From Symsagittifera roscoffensis (taxonomy: Eukaryota > Xenacoelomorpha > Acoela > Convolutidae): a stretch of DNA of 64,000 nt. The stretch is taken from positions 67,381,415 to 67,445,414 of the forward strand of contig NC_087062.1 in NCBI RefSeq assembly GCF_963678635.1, in the 5' to 3' direction. Position numbers and translations under genes: made by a program. The notes beneath the pieces are model-generated. The model was not told the origin of the DNA. It did no database searches and saw nothing but the letters and a program-made list of their open reading frames with translations. Within the stretch, counting starts at the first letter, position 1, and the number at the start of each line of letters is the position of its first letter. Positions 53,441 to 63,467 of the stretch are shown one piece after another.

Positions 53441-54830
53441 CATTCATGATAACGGAAGTTCATCAACAAGGACGGTTCTACCGCTTGAGTACGGGGCGAG
53501 CAGCACATTATGAAAATCTGAAGCCTCACGTCCCATCCCCAGAGGACTGGTGTATACCACAGGACATGGAGGGACTTGAGTACCTACTGGTGGATCCAGA
53601 GTGTGAATTGAACGAAAGAGGCACGAGAGAGAAAAATGATGGCAACGAGAACTTAAGTTTGGATGACAATGAAAAGATAGAAGCGGACTCTGAGGCGGAA
53701 TCCTTTGTGGAAGAAGACTGGAACGATCCGGAGCAGGGTGAGGTGCCGAAGTGGACAGAACCAGACTTATCAATACCAGCGGGGACAAGGAGTGGCAATC
53801 TCAAACGGACAGGCATGAGGTACAAAAGGTACGGAGACGATTTCCTGATTGATAAGATACAGCCCAATGACCTAAGCAAAGAGCTACTAAGTATGGGCGA
53901 ACTGGCAGCCGATGATGAATGGCGAATTATCAATGGTAATGAACACTACCCGCAGGAAGACTACTCGACACCAGAACGGGAGACAGATTTGGAACAGAGC
54001 GAGATAGAGAGGAGGGAGAATACGAACTTGAGGATATTAGAATGGATGCGCGATGTCAAGAACGGAACTGGCGAAGGACAAAGCATACAACAAATTGACG
54101 TATCAGCGGGAAAACACATGAAAACGGAGGATCCCCTCTTCGGCTGGACAGCAACAGACAGGCCGCTCGAGATTCCACCAGATAGTTTAGACCCAGTACC
54201 ATCGACGGGGACGTCGATAAATATTTTTGTCCGGAAAGTGGGGGTAGGACTTACCCACACCGAAAATTTGATGATAAAGAAACTCAGGGAAGTGAGAGAA
54301 ACGAGCGGACTGGAACCTGATGGGGAGGAGGCTGAGCCTACTATAGGACGGAATTTCAAAACGAAGTTTGAAATACCAAACGAATACTCGGAAAATATCC
54401 TGATAACGGATAGTGACTTCATTCTGTCAGACAGGACTAGCGCAATCTGTATCACGGCGGACATGAGTTTCAAATCAAGACTGGAGGCTGACTTCAAGAG
54501 AGAGTACCAGAATGTGGAGTTTCTGTTTAGACAGAGACCAGGGCTGGGAGGAATGGCTGCGCTTCCACCATCAGTAGCACTAGTCCCAGGCAAATACTTG
54601 TGCTTCTTAGTGACAAGGGTCAGTGAGAGGAACACGATCGATCCTGAACACGTGATGTTGGCACTAAGGAGACTGCGGGACTTCATGATCGAAAGAAGAA
54701 TAACGGAGGTCTCAATGCCGGTCTATGACCCGAACAGGGGCAAGCTGAGCCCAAGGGAACTATATGCTATCCTACACGTGCTCTTCGCACAAACGGAGAT
54801 AATGGTACATCTGCACAATAATGGTACATC
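53441..54830 (+). pseudogene. GPF module end, acidic region and macro-like domain (element A, copy 3)
   Basis: Part of a 614-codon open frame (53335-55179). It contains YRLSTGRAAHYENLKPH, acidic DDNEKIEADSEAESF, the basic patch MRYKRYGDDFLIDK, and a full macro-like domain from about 54350: NEYSENILITDSDFIL, AICITADMSFKSRLEADFK, GKYLCFLVTRV, TEVSMPVYDPNRGKLSPREL. Near 54822 the end (VHLHNN) is cut and the frame passes into a second copy of integrase core sequence (DWDKYLPQVVGPYN), the start of the 1742-bp tandem duplication. So this frame is open by chance across a junction; the macro-like part itself is undamaged except for its last ten residues. Confidence 0.8.
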
Positions 54831-55237
54831 TGACTGGGATAAATATCTGCCGCAAGTCGTAGGGCCCTACAACATTACGCAACACTCAACAACGGGCATC
54901 AGTCCCTTCATGATGTTGACGGGCAGGGAGAGAGCAAAGCCCCTGACTTTCTTTTACCCTGAATACGAAGGGAAGAGGACGTCGCCTCAAGCTTACGTGA
55001 AAGAAGCGATCAGGAGACAGCAGGAACTAAACGAGCTATGCAGGAGGAACAATGCGCAAGCACAAATGAGACAGCGCAAGAAATATGATGAAAAGATATC
55101 ACAGGCGAAGCCATATGAAGTGGGCAAAAACGTGTGGGTCTTCCAGAATGTCATACCGCCGCCCAAAGAAACTACTTAAGAAATGGAGAGGACCATTCAT
55201 GATAACGTAAGTACATCAACAAGGACGGTTCTACCTC
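54831..55237 (+). pseudogene. Duplicated integrase C-terminal half (start of 1742-bp tandem copy)
   Basis: Second copy of 53089-53500 (offset 1742), beginning tgactgggataaatatctgcc. Unlike 53216, the region FYPEYEGKRTSPQAYVKEA is in frame here, so copy 3 gained its frameshift after or independently of this copy. At about 55160 an extra gcc (PPPKETT) precedes TAA at 55177-55179. The KWRGPF module follows in another frame, with cgtaagtac for cggaagtt at 55207. Confidence 0.85.
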
Positions 55238-56596
55238 TTGAGTACGGGGCGAGCAGCACATTATGAAAATCTGAAGCCTCACGTCCCATCCCCAGAGGAC
55301 TGGTGTATACCACAGGACATGGAGGGACTTGAGTACCTACTGGTGGATCCAGAGTGTGAATTGAACGAAAGAGGCACGAGAGAGAAAAATGATGGCAACG
55401 AGAACTTGAGTTTGGATGACAATGAAAAGATAGAAGCGGACTCTGAGGCGGAATCCTTTGTGGAAGAAGACTGGAACGATCCGGAGCAGGGTGAGGTGCC
55501 GAAGTGGACAGAACCAGACTTATCAATACCAGCGGGGACAAGGAGTGGCAATCTCAAACGGACAGGCATGAGGTACAAAAGGTACGGAGACGATTTCCTG
55601 GTTGATAAGACACAGCCCAATGACCTAAGCAAAGAGCTACTAAGTATGGGCGAACTGGCAGCCGATGATGAATGGCGAATTATCAATGGTAATGAACACT
55701 ACCCGCAGGAAGACTACTCGACACCAGAACGGGAGACAGATTTGGAACAGAGCGAGATAGAGAGGAGGGAGAATACGAACTTGAGGATATTGGAATGGAT
55801 GCGCGATGTCAAGAACGGAAGCGGCGAAGGACAAAGCATACAACAAATTGACGTATCAGCGGGAAAACACATGAAAACGGAGGATCCCCTCTTCGGCTGG
55901 ACAGCCACAGACAGGCCGCTCGAGATTCCACCAGATAGTTTAGACCCAGTACCATCGACGGGGACGTCGATAAATATTTTTGTCCGGAAAGTGGGGGTAG
56001 GACTTACCCACACCGAAAATTTGATGATAAAGAAACTCAGGGAAGTGAGAGAAACGAGCGGACTGGAACTTGATGGGGAGGAGGCTGAGCCCACTATAGG
56101 ACGGAATTTCAAAACGAAGTTTGAAATACCAAACGAATATTCGGAAAATATCCTGATAACGGATAGTGACTTCATTCTTTCAGACAGGACTAGCGCAATC
56201 TGTATCACGGCGGACATGAGTTTCAAATCAAGACTGGAGGCTGACTTCAAGAGAGAGTACCAGAATGTGGAGTTTCTGTTTAGACAGAGACCAGGGCTGG
56301 GAGGAATGGCTGCGCTTCCACCATCAGTAGCACTAGTCCCAGGCAAATACCTGTGCTTCTTAGTGACAAGGGTCGGTGAGAGGAACACGATCGATCCTGA
56401 ACACGTGATGTTGGCACTAAGGAGACTGCGGGACTTCATGATCGAAAGAAGAATAACGGAGGTCTCAATGCCGGTCTATGACCCGAACAGGGGCAAGCTG
56501 AGCCCAAGGGAACTATATGCTATCCTACACGTGCTCTTCGCAGAAACGGAGATAATGGTACATCTGCACAAGAAATACTACCTGAGTATTGCCTAA
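55238..56596 (+). pseudogene. Intact macro-like domain ORF of element A (copy 4, 452 codons)
   Basis: The most complete copy, open to TAA at 56594-56596. Residues 1-25 complete the GPF module (AHYENLKPHVPSPEDW). Residues about 45-230 are acidic and low-complexity with a basic patch (KRTGMRYKRYGDD). Residues about 288-452 carry the macro-like fold: NILITDSDFIL, SAICITADMSFKSRLEADFK, RPGLGGMAALPP, PGKYLCFLVTR, HVMLALRRLRDFM, TEVSMPVYDPNRGKLSPREL, YAILHVLFAETEIMVHLHKK. The strand/helix order and anchors correspond to TARG1/OARD1-type macro domains. The Gly-rich nucleotide-binding loops and the catalytic Lys/Asp positions of that family are not conserved, so ADP-ribose hydrolysis is doubtful. Listed as pseudogene because its integrase N-terminus is separate. 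Confidence 0.75.
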
Positions 56597-57089
56597 GTCA
56601 GGTACATGGGGGTCTTGAGTTGGGCTTAAAGGGATCTCAAGTTAGGTTTTGGGGTACAGAACAGGTAAAAGGATCTTAAAAGTGATTGGCATGACAATTA
56701 AATTTTAAATGATTGATGGTGCTAAAATCTAAAATGAATCTGCATGCTCTTAGAAAACTTCCAATTGAATTATTTTAGTAGAACGAAAAGGATAGGGTTT
56801 TAACTATAATGGCAGGGGGGCTTAGGTTAGGAACATAGCATGTCAGTCTAAAGATCAGGCTTTCTTTTCATTTGGTAAAGTCAAATTGACTACCCAACTA
56901 TACTCAACTGAAAGAAAAAGAAGGTCTTGACCGAACCCACATTCAAAGAACACTTGAAGAAGTTAATTCTCAAGCACTCAAGTTGGTACGTTAATTCTCA
57001 AGTGGTACGGTAAATCTCAAGTGGTACGGTAAATCTCAAGTGGTTGGGTAAATCTCAAGTTTGTACGTGCGCAAGATCATCCAGAAAAA
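56597..57089 (+). other. A-to-B spacer, copy 4, with tandem CTCAAGTGG repeats
   Basis: Homologous to 14736-15245 and 46325-46741. From 56975 to 57066 there are about five units of aaatctcaagtggtacggt-type repeat (about 19 bp), each holding CTCAAG(T)GG. A different unit (tctcaagttggttgacaagg) occupies the same place in the first spacer. No gene. The final bases before the ATG (ccagaaaaaATGG) give a favourable animal initiation context. Confidence 0.85.
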
Positions 57090-57687
57090 ATGGCAGATCG
57101 ATTTTGGAAGTCCATGCCCGCGGCTCTGAAGAGGCCCACGCTTGATGAGCTATACAGACGCCTGAGGGATCTGGATCACACCCAAGTGGATGAGAGAGTG
57201 GCGGTGATGCTGAACGCCATCCTCCAATTGGAAGACCAGCTGCAACAGAAGCGGTTCTAATGGTCGGCTACACCACTGATGGAATATCCAACCAAGAGCA
57301 AACCAGATGGCTGTTCTGGAATGTGGATGGATGAGTGAGGGGATTCGAATTGGCGAGGAATCCTGGCTTGAGCAATAACACCGAGTATGGCGCAGGGGAG
57401 TTCCCACTACCAATCAGACCATCAGCAAGATCAGCGGGCCAGAGCACGAGTAAGACAACATCTTTGACGCGAGCGCAACAAACGGAAGAGGCGTATCCGG
57501 ATCTCAGTAGTCTGAAAAGAGAACTTGAGAGGACACAGAGGGAGAGGAACAAGGCGAACCTCGATCGGGATCAAGCGAAGCTCGAGAGAGATCAGGCGAA
57601 TCTGGAGAGAGATCAGGCGGTCATCGAAAAGGACCAAGCGCGGAGGGAACTTGATATACTGAAGGCCGAGCACCAGTAAGATAAAGG
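57090..57687 (+). pseudogene. Module B ORF start and coiled coil
   Basis: ATG at 57090, MADRFWKSMPAALKRP, LDELYRRLRDLDHTQVDERV, then TAA at 57258-57260. The next frame resumes at 57262 (MVGYTTDGISNQEQTRWLF, TGA at 57334, then GFELARNPGLSNNTEYGAG) and runs into the coiled coil: SLKRELERTQRERNKANLD, RDQAKLERDQANLERDQAV, KDQARRELDILKAEHQ, ending TAA at 57677-57679. The heptad-like DQ repeat is long enough for a stable dimer or trimer. A coiled coil ahead of an esterase-like domain recalls ORF1 proteins of some LINEs, but here it follows a Ty3 pol. Confidence 0.75.
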
Positions 57688-58432
57688 GTGCGAGAGAATG
57701 CCGCGAATTGTGAACAGCTGAAGTCGGAACTTGAGAGAATCCAGCAGCGACAGCGTGAGGTCGACATGCAAAAAGGAGCCAGGCCCAAGGAGCGAATGGC
57801 CGCCGGCTCAAGACCAGAGTCACGTATGGAGGTGGATGAAGCTCCCAGATCGAAGGGACGGTTTAAACTTGAGCGCGCGGCTCAGGAACATATGAACGAG
57901 GAGTTGGAGGTATGGATACCAACTGAGTCAACGTCCTCCCTGCGTGGCCTCGAGACACAACCGATACGCCCATTGATGGACGTCGCACTGCCGGGGTATA
58001 CTCCGAGTTCAACCCCGAGCAGCAGTCAGGTGAGCGGCAGCTCGTCACGTCTGAAAGAATTGAACGAGAGACTACAACTAAGAAATCGTGAGAGTCCAGC
58101 AAGAGTGGAGCTACCTCCGACTTGGAGGGAGCAACCGTTCAGGAGTGTGGTAATCTCAAGCTACAAGAAGAACACGGAGGGCAGAAACCACAGGCACAAT
58201 CGCATGGATTGGAGCCAAGCACAAAGAGTCAGGAGGGATTGCTTCCATGACGCGGCTTGGGTGGAATACCACACGCAGCCACGTGTACCAGAGGGTGCGG
58301 CGGTCCACGTAATCATAGGGGACAGCCTGCTGCGGGTGCTGGCCCGGATTCAATCGCATTGGCAGACTGGGATCTTGAGTTTCGCTGGAGCGGCGATGCC
58401 ACAGATATTGGCAACACTTGAGATGCAACAAC
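57688..58432 (+). pseudogene. Module B SGNH hydrolase-like domain, N-terminal half
   Basis: GTG-started open frame (MRENAANCEQLKSELERIQ), a Ser/Pro-rich linker (LPGYTPSSTPSSSQVSGSSS), a second short coiled segment (SSRLKELNERLQLRNRE), PPTWREQPFRSVVISSYKK, HRMDWSQAQRVRRDCFHD, then the hydrolase start: VHVIIGDSLLRVLARIQSHW (block I, IIGDSL) and TGILSFAGAAMPQIL (block II region). The Ser of GDS is the nucleophile in this superfamily. Blocks III (GxND) and V (DxxH) should follow; instead element A gag begins at about 58432. Block V is found 1.0 kb later at 59446. Confidence 0.75.
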
Positions 58433-59436
58433 TTCTCTGGATCTGGGCGATCTGATGGCGAAGCTGAGGGCGATCTGACTTGAGAACAATGTTAGCAACA
58501 TACTATACATTGTCGAAAGATAGTGCACCGACTCCAGAAGAGATGAGACAGAAGTCAAGAGAGTACATGCTAATGAAACCCAAGAAATACTCATTTTCAG
58601 ATAACAAGAATATTCAAGGGGGGAACGGTACAAGTCTAGAGATGACATGGACAAACGTAGATCATGCGCGAATTGCGGGTCAGCTGATCATCACGTGGCA
58701 GATTGCACAACCTACAAACAGGGCATGAAGAGTCTGGGGTACGCACCAGATGAGGAGGACATGAGCCAGATGGAAGAACACGAGTACTATAGTGGCTTAA
58801 TCATCAAAATAGGTGCAAGAAGCTTCTTCTGCAATCAGGAGGGGCACTTCAGGATGGATTGTCCTTTGTTTTGGGAGGCGGTCAAGAACTAGAGTCACCC
58901 CAAACATAAATTGGCACTAGCGGCGGTGCAGCATCAGCGAAATAGACAAATCGAGTTTGAAACAAAAAACTTAGAATCACCGAGTACGGAGCTGCCAACG
59001 AAGACAGTGAAGGCTGTAACGCAAGTTAACAATGCGATAGAGGCCACGGCCAAGAACGCCCTAGAGATAAATTATGAGAAAGCGGCGTCAGAGGCGATTA
59101 ACAAGGTGAAACAGGACCTATCAATGAAGGAGATAGAGCAACGGTTGAAGCAAGAGATCGACAGACATAGATTGAATGAGACGCTAAGTTGCTCGGTGCC
59201 AGTGCCAGAAGCTGTAGCAGGGTCGACAAAGAGTGGAAATTGCAACACTCTGAAAAAGGTGACAGGAAAGCCATTTGGCATAACGAAAATCGGAGCCAGG
59301 ATAATGTCGATAATCACTGTAGGTGGCCATGAGGTGACAAGGAACTTAAGTGAACCCAGCGACCAGACAGTAATGCACATTGACGTATACGCAGGTTACT
59401 TGAGTGCGATAAGCCCACAGACGACATCTAGAGCCT
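58433..59436 (+). pseudogene. Element A gag fragment inside the module B SGNH domain
   Basis: Capsid-less gag from LLWIWAI/ATYYTLSKDSAPTPEE through the GGGGGG site (58615-58621), zinc knuckles CANCGSADHHVADC and SFFCNQEGHFRMDC, TAG at 58890-58892, and the pre-protease region to SAISPQTTSRA. Offset 10722 from 47706-48714. On the left it enters out of frame with B; on the right it passes in frame into FLTGIHFDRPRG. It therefore replaces the middle of the SGNH domain rather than simply adding to it, since blocks III-IV are absent. Confidence 0.88.
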
Positions 59437-60135
59437 TTTTGACAGGAATCCACTTTGACAGGCCTAGGGGAGTAGAATGGTTGAATGATGTTTTCTAAAG
59501 GCACATGAGCGCGTTGGAGGCAGAATTGCTGGAGACGGCCCAATTCACATTCGGACCACCTCCTAATCCACCTTTCCTCACCTCAAGAACTCTATCCAGT
59601 CGCCTGGGGGCGACGGCCGATTCTAGAGACAGCTCGAGAAGTAGCCGGACCAGATTACCAGGTGTCGCACCGATGGAGGCCGAGGAGGCAACGTCATCAA
59701 CACCCCACAGTTCGGTAGTGTCCTCGGTGGTAGTGGTGGAGATCAAGAGAGTGGAGAGACCGGCGGAAACAAGCCGGTCGAGATATCTGGAGAAGGTAAA
59801 GGGGCTGGACTTGGAAGACCTGGAATGCAGACAAGAGTTGGCGGAAGCTCTGGGACTCGAGCGCGTGTCACATGAAGACTTAAGTAGACACCAGTGCGTG
59901 GACTGGTTGAAGGCTCACGAGACGCATTTCTCAAGAGCGATAATAATAGAGACGGCGGATCTTACTGGAATTCCCACTTCCATGGGACCTATCAATTACA
60001 GACCTCTCAAGTTGCTGGGGAGTTGGGGACTCATAGTGGAGCCCCGTAAGCATCGAACGAGCATTGCCAGAAGCAGGTTGGCAACTCCAGCGCAGTTGAG
60101 GGTGGTGGACAAACTATTGAACCCAAGAGAAATGA
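59437..60135 (+). pseudogene. Module B: SGNH block V and following region
   Basis: Begins FLTGIHFDRPRGVEWLNDVF and TAA (59496-59498), then continues in frame: LLETAQFTFGPPPNPPFL, a Ser/Arg-rich linker (SRDSSRSSRTRLPG), TSSTPHSSVVSSVVVVE, ERPAETSRSRYLEKVKGLD, LECRQELAEALGLERV, RHQCVDWLKAHETHFS, and GPINYRPLKLLGSWG. GIHFDRP corresponds to the Asp/His block of SGNH hydrolases, though the usual D is Thr (TGIH). The linker is Ser-rich and probably flexible. Two further copies lie at 38650-38970 and 39606-40260. A frameshift near 60133 separates this from the next part. Confidence 0.75.
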
Positions 60136-61270
60136 ACTGCCAGATGCCGCTTATGAAGGTACTAGATTGGCGGACGACCCTAGATACGGGAAACCCTGCG
60201 GGAACACCCAATTGGCCAAGACCTTGGCAGTTTACGACAGAGCAGATCCAGCTGCAGCGAGGGTGATCATCGTAGCGGGATCGGACTTCGAGGGAACGTC
60301 TCCCAAGTTGTTCTGGCCGGAGACTTTGATATACTCGCTGCCAGGGGCTGAGCTGAACCAAATGTTAAACCCGGTGGTCGCGATGAAATCGGAGATGCCT
60401 TGCGAGCCCGAGCTACTACTGTTTGCGGGAATGAATGACCACCTGCATGCGAGTGGGTTTCTTGAGTAACTCAAGGGCGATGAGCCGGCGCCGAAGAGAA
60501 TCTGGGAAGCTATCCAGACGTTATTTGCAGCGATGAATGAGGTGCAGGAGAACGTCGCCTCACGGTTTGGATCTAAGACAAGAGTGGTGTTCACGACGTC
60601 CCCCGGGTACGCGAGCATGCCTCCCGCTCTGCTGTTTGTGTATGCGGTTTTGATCCTAATAGCCGAGGGGAATGCATGGCGGATTCTGATGGCAGCTCCC
60701 AATCGAGAGTTGAAACCGACGAACTTGAGGCTTCGCAAGACAGAACTGGCGGCGGCGTGGGCGGATGTGTCCCACGCGTTGAGGGGCTTCTATGAGTTAG
60801 CAGATATCCTCATTGTTTTGGATGAGGTCCTCTTGCTAGAGATATCGAACTTCGCCAGACAACTCAAGTTCAGTCCGGCTATAGGGGACGACCACCCAAT
60901 AATAAATCACTTAACGGCCAGCTTGTGGTTTCGAAGCATGGACTTGACTATCACGAGCTCCACCAGTAAGTCGAGGGGACCAAGTAATGAAAGACAGAAT
61001 GTGGCTGCAACAGAGAAGCAACTGGAGTCGATGGTGTATCGACTGACGCAAGAAAGAGGCAGGTGACCGTTCCTGACACCAAGGCTGGAAAACGCCACAG
61101 AGAAGACAAAGGAGAATGCCCCACCTTTTGTGAAGCAAATCTGGAGTTTTCTTGAGGAGCAGTTGGAAGAGGCCGAAAGTAGGGAGATGACGGTGACCAG
61201 GTTCGTCACAGCTGCAAACGAGGTCACAATCGGAGGATTCTGGAGGGAACACGCGAAGGGCGAGCTGAAG
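60136..61270 (+). pseudogene. Module B: second SGNH-like domain
   Basis: Frame through RLADDPRYGKPCGN, then AARVIIVAGSDFEGTSPKLF (block I position), YSLPGAELNQML, LLLFAGMNDHLHASGFLE (block III, GxND, about 60419-60465), TAA at 60467-60469, RIWEAIQTLFAAMNEVQEN, VVFTTSPGYASMPP, a hydrophobic run LFVYAVLILIAEGN, and IGDDHPIINHLTASLWF (block V, Asp and His, about 60880-60920). The GxND and DxHP spacing fits an SGNH fold; block I reads GSD instead of GDS, so catalysis is uncertain. TGA at 61064-61066, then RFVTAANEVTIGGFWREH, and a frameshift near 61265. This ORF is a decayed copy. Confidence 0.65.
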
Positions 61271-63273
61271 ACGAGATTCTCAAGTTCTTGAGTCCTTGTT
61301 GGGGGAAGGAGTTCATGGCTGGAGTGTTTGGCGCAAAGGAGACCATTTTTGGAGCCATTGTACAAGAAATACTGAGCATGCCCATCAGCCTGTTGTTGGC
61401 ACTGTACCTAGTTTACCCGAGGTACCTATTCAATATGGGTCCAGCGTATATGTTCAGTCGGGGTGTGGAAAAACTCCGGATTGACGGGTATCTGGCACTG
61501 GTGCTCCTGACCCATGGTGAACTGTTGTCATTTCATCGAATGACGAAATATGGGGAGCCCCTGTCGATGGGAAAAACCCATTCGAGCATCGACACCTACT
61601 CATATAAATGTGCTGCGGGGCTAAAAACGCTGCTAGTGGAGTACCTCCTGATGCAGAATCGACATATGACTGGCGAGGAAAAGAACCCGAAGACGAAAGA
61701 TGAATGGAGGAAAGTGAATGGTGGCATGCCTCTAATGACAGACCTGTGACTGGCGATGAGATCGGACCCAATGGGGATAATCCGGGGGCTGGAAGAGGTC
61801 GTAACCTGCATTTATGGACCGGTTGCAACATACGCGTTTCCAGATCCTCTAGTGACGGCTTACCGCAACTCCGTGGCACACTTGAGCTTCATAAGTGTGC
61901 TGGATGGGACGGCGCTCAACTGGTGTCAGCAAGAGGTGCTGAGGCCGCTAATGAGTAACACGGTACCCTTCGGAAAAATGAAGGATCCAGAGTTGATGGT
62001 ATACAATTTCCGAGGGCAACTGCAGTGCAGGATGGGAGGGAAACGTGAAGGCCCCATCGAAACTTATCCCAAGTTCTGGAACCTGAACCCCCTGACGGCG
62101 AGAGGACAAGAGATATTGAGGATTCCCGCGTGGAAGAAGAGCTTCGAGTTGGTGAAAAGGGAGATAGAGGCAATACTGGAGAAGGAAATCTTGCCAACAA
62201 CCATTCCCGAGTTCCCAATGGTCAGGAGAATGACCCTGGGAATGAACAGTTCCCTGGTGGTCCCATCCCTGTTCGCGAGAGCAGCGGCGGAGAGGCAGCA
62301 AAGGGAATTCACCGATGGCTGGGATCCCCTATTCATCGGCTACACTGCAGCGGTCTACTTTCACACCTGTGATATAAAAATAAAATTCTGGACGACTCAA
62401 GCGAAGAAGATGAGAGGCTCATTGCCCCCGAAATTCGAGATACGAGAGATCTTGAGAAAACTTGAGCGGGCGGGTTTGGAGAACATGTTGCCGGTGTGGG
62501 ACGATGGCAGGATGATTGTGGAAGAAAGACACATTGCACTAAAAGACGAAAAGAAGTTTGCCACGAGAAAATACCGGGCACCTTACGGACTGGAACATGT
62601 GGAGATGAGACAGGAAGGGAAGGAGCTGGATGCAGAAGGCCCGTTGTATGTGGCTCTGACGGGATACAAGAAACCGGATCCAACGACACCGTCACCCCTG
62701 TAGGTGGGCACCCCTGGAGATAAAAGAAGCGGCCCTGTAGAAGATCGGTTCAGGAGGATACTTGAGAGAAGGAGAGTCGAGTCAGGAGAAGAAAGCATGG
62801 ATGAGACTCTCAGCGAGGCAGGAGAGGAGATGGAAGTGGGGAGCACGCCTGAACCAAAACCAGCAGAGGAGGAATTCACCACTCAAGAACTGTTGAAAGA
62901 TCTGAGCGGAGAATATTAGGCAGACACTGCCACCCCACTTCTGACCTCATCTCCCCGCAAGAATCTAGAATTGCCACTGACGAGCGAGACTTCCAATATG
63001 GGAATGATACTCTTGAGTGCAGAAGAAAGGGAAAAGTATACCTTCTATGGAAACAATACCATGTTCCTAGGGACTCTAGATGAGAACGCTTGGCGAGAAT
63101 TCTTGAGAGAGTTTAGTCGAGAAGTGAATAGCGAGATCACACTAGACGATTTCAAAGAAGAACTGTGGGACACGGTGGTGAAGTTCGGAGAACCTGTCCT
63201 GATGGGGATAGGTCTGGAGGAAAAGGCAAGAGGAGAGCTGCTGAGCAAGATGGTCGAGTTGAGAAAGGCATAA
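61271..63273 (+). pseudogene. Module B: long conserved reading frame, unidentified
   Basis: One register for about 2.0 kb with only TGA (61747-61749), TAG (62701-62703) and TAG (62917-62919), ending at TAA 63271-63273. Features: LSPCWGKEFMAGVFGAK, a hydrophobic stretch MPISLLLALYLVYPRYLF, SIDTYSYKCAAGLKTLL, TCIYGPVATYAFPDPL, VLDGTALNWCQQEVLRP, YNFRGQLQCRMGGKREGP, FELVKREIEAILEKEIL, GWDPLFIGYTAAVYFHTCDI, an acidic C-terminus (EEMEVGSTPEPKPAEEEF) and LLSAEEREKYTFYGN. I recognise no enzyme motif. The low stop density compared with the pol copies suggests it degraded later or was under longer constraint. Confidence 0.6.
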
Positions 63274-63467
63274 CTGAAGACCAAAGAAGACGAATGTAAA
63301 GACAGCTCTAGCCTGAAACAAAAAACTGTCATTAAAATTATTGAAAGTGTAAGGAGGGATAAGGTCGAAACTAGTAAAATAATTAAAATTACTTATATCC
63401 TTAAGGCTCGAGCAGGGGGAGGCAAGAGTTGGAAGGGTTGGATGGAGACAAAGAGGTCGAATCAGTC
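63274..63467 (+). other. Short noncoding gap between B reading frames
   Basis: Less than 200 bp with an AT-rich centre (attaaaattattgaaagtg; aataattaaaattacttat). No supported gene. It separates the stop at 63273 from the ATG at 63468, so a new cistron or a decayed linker may start here. Confidence 0.45.

Noticed and set aside
53961-54686. Antisense 241-codon ORF opposite the macro-like region, also at 45462-46178 and 55714-56439.
   Set aside because: It mirrors the sense coding frame, carries Ser/Leu-rich low-information sequence, and is conserved only because the sense strand is.
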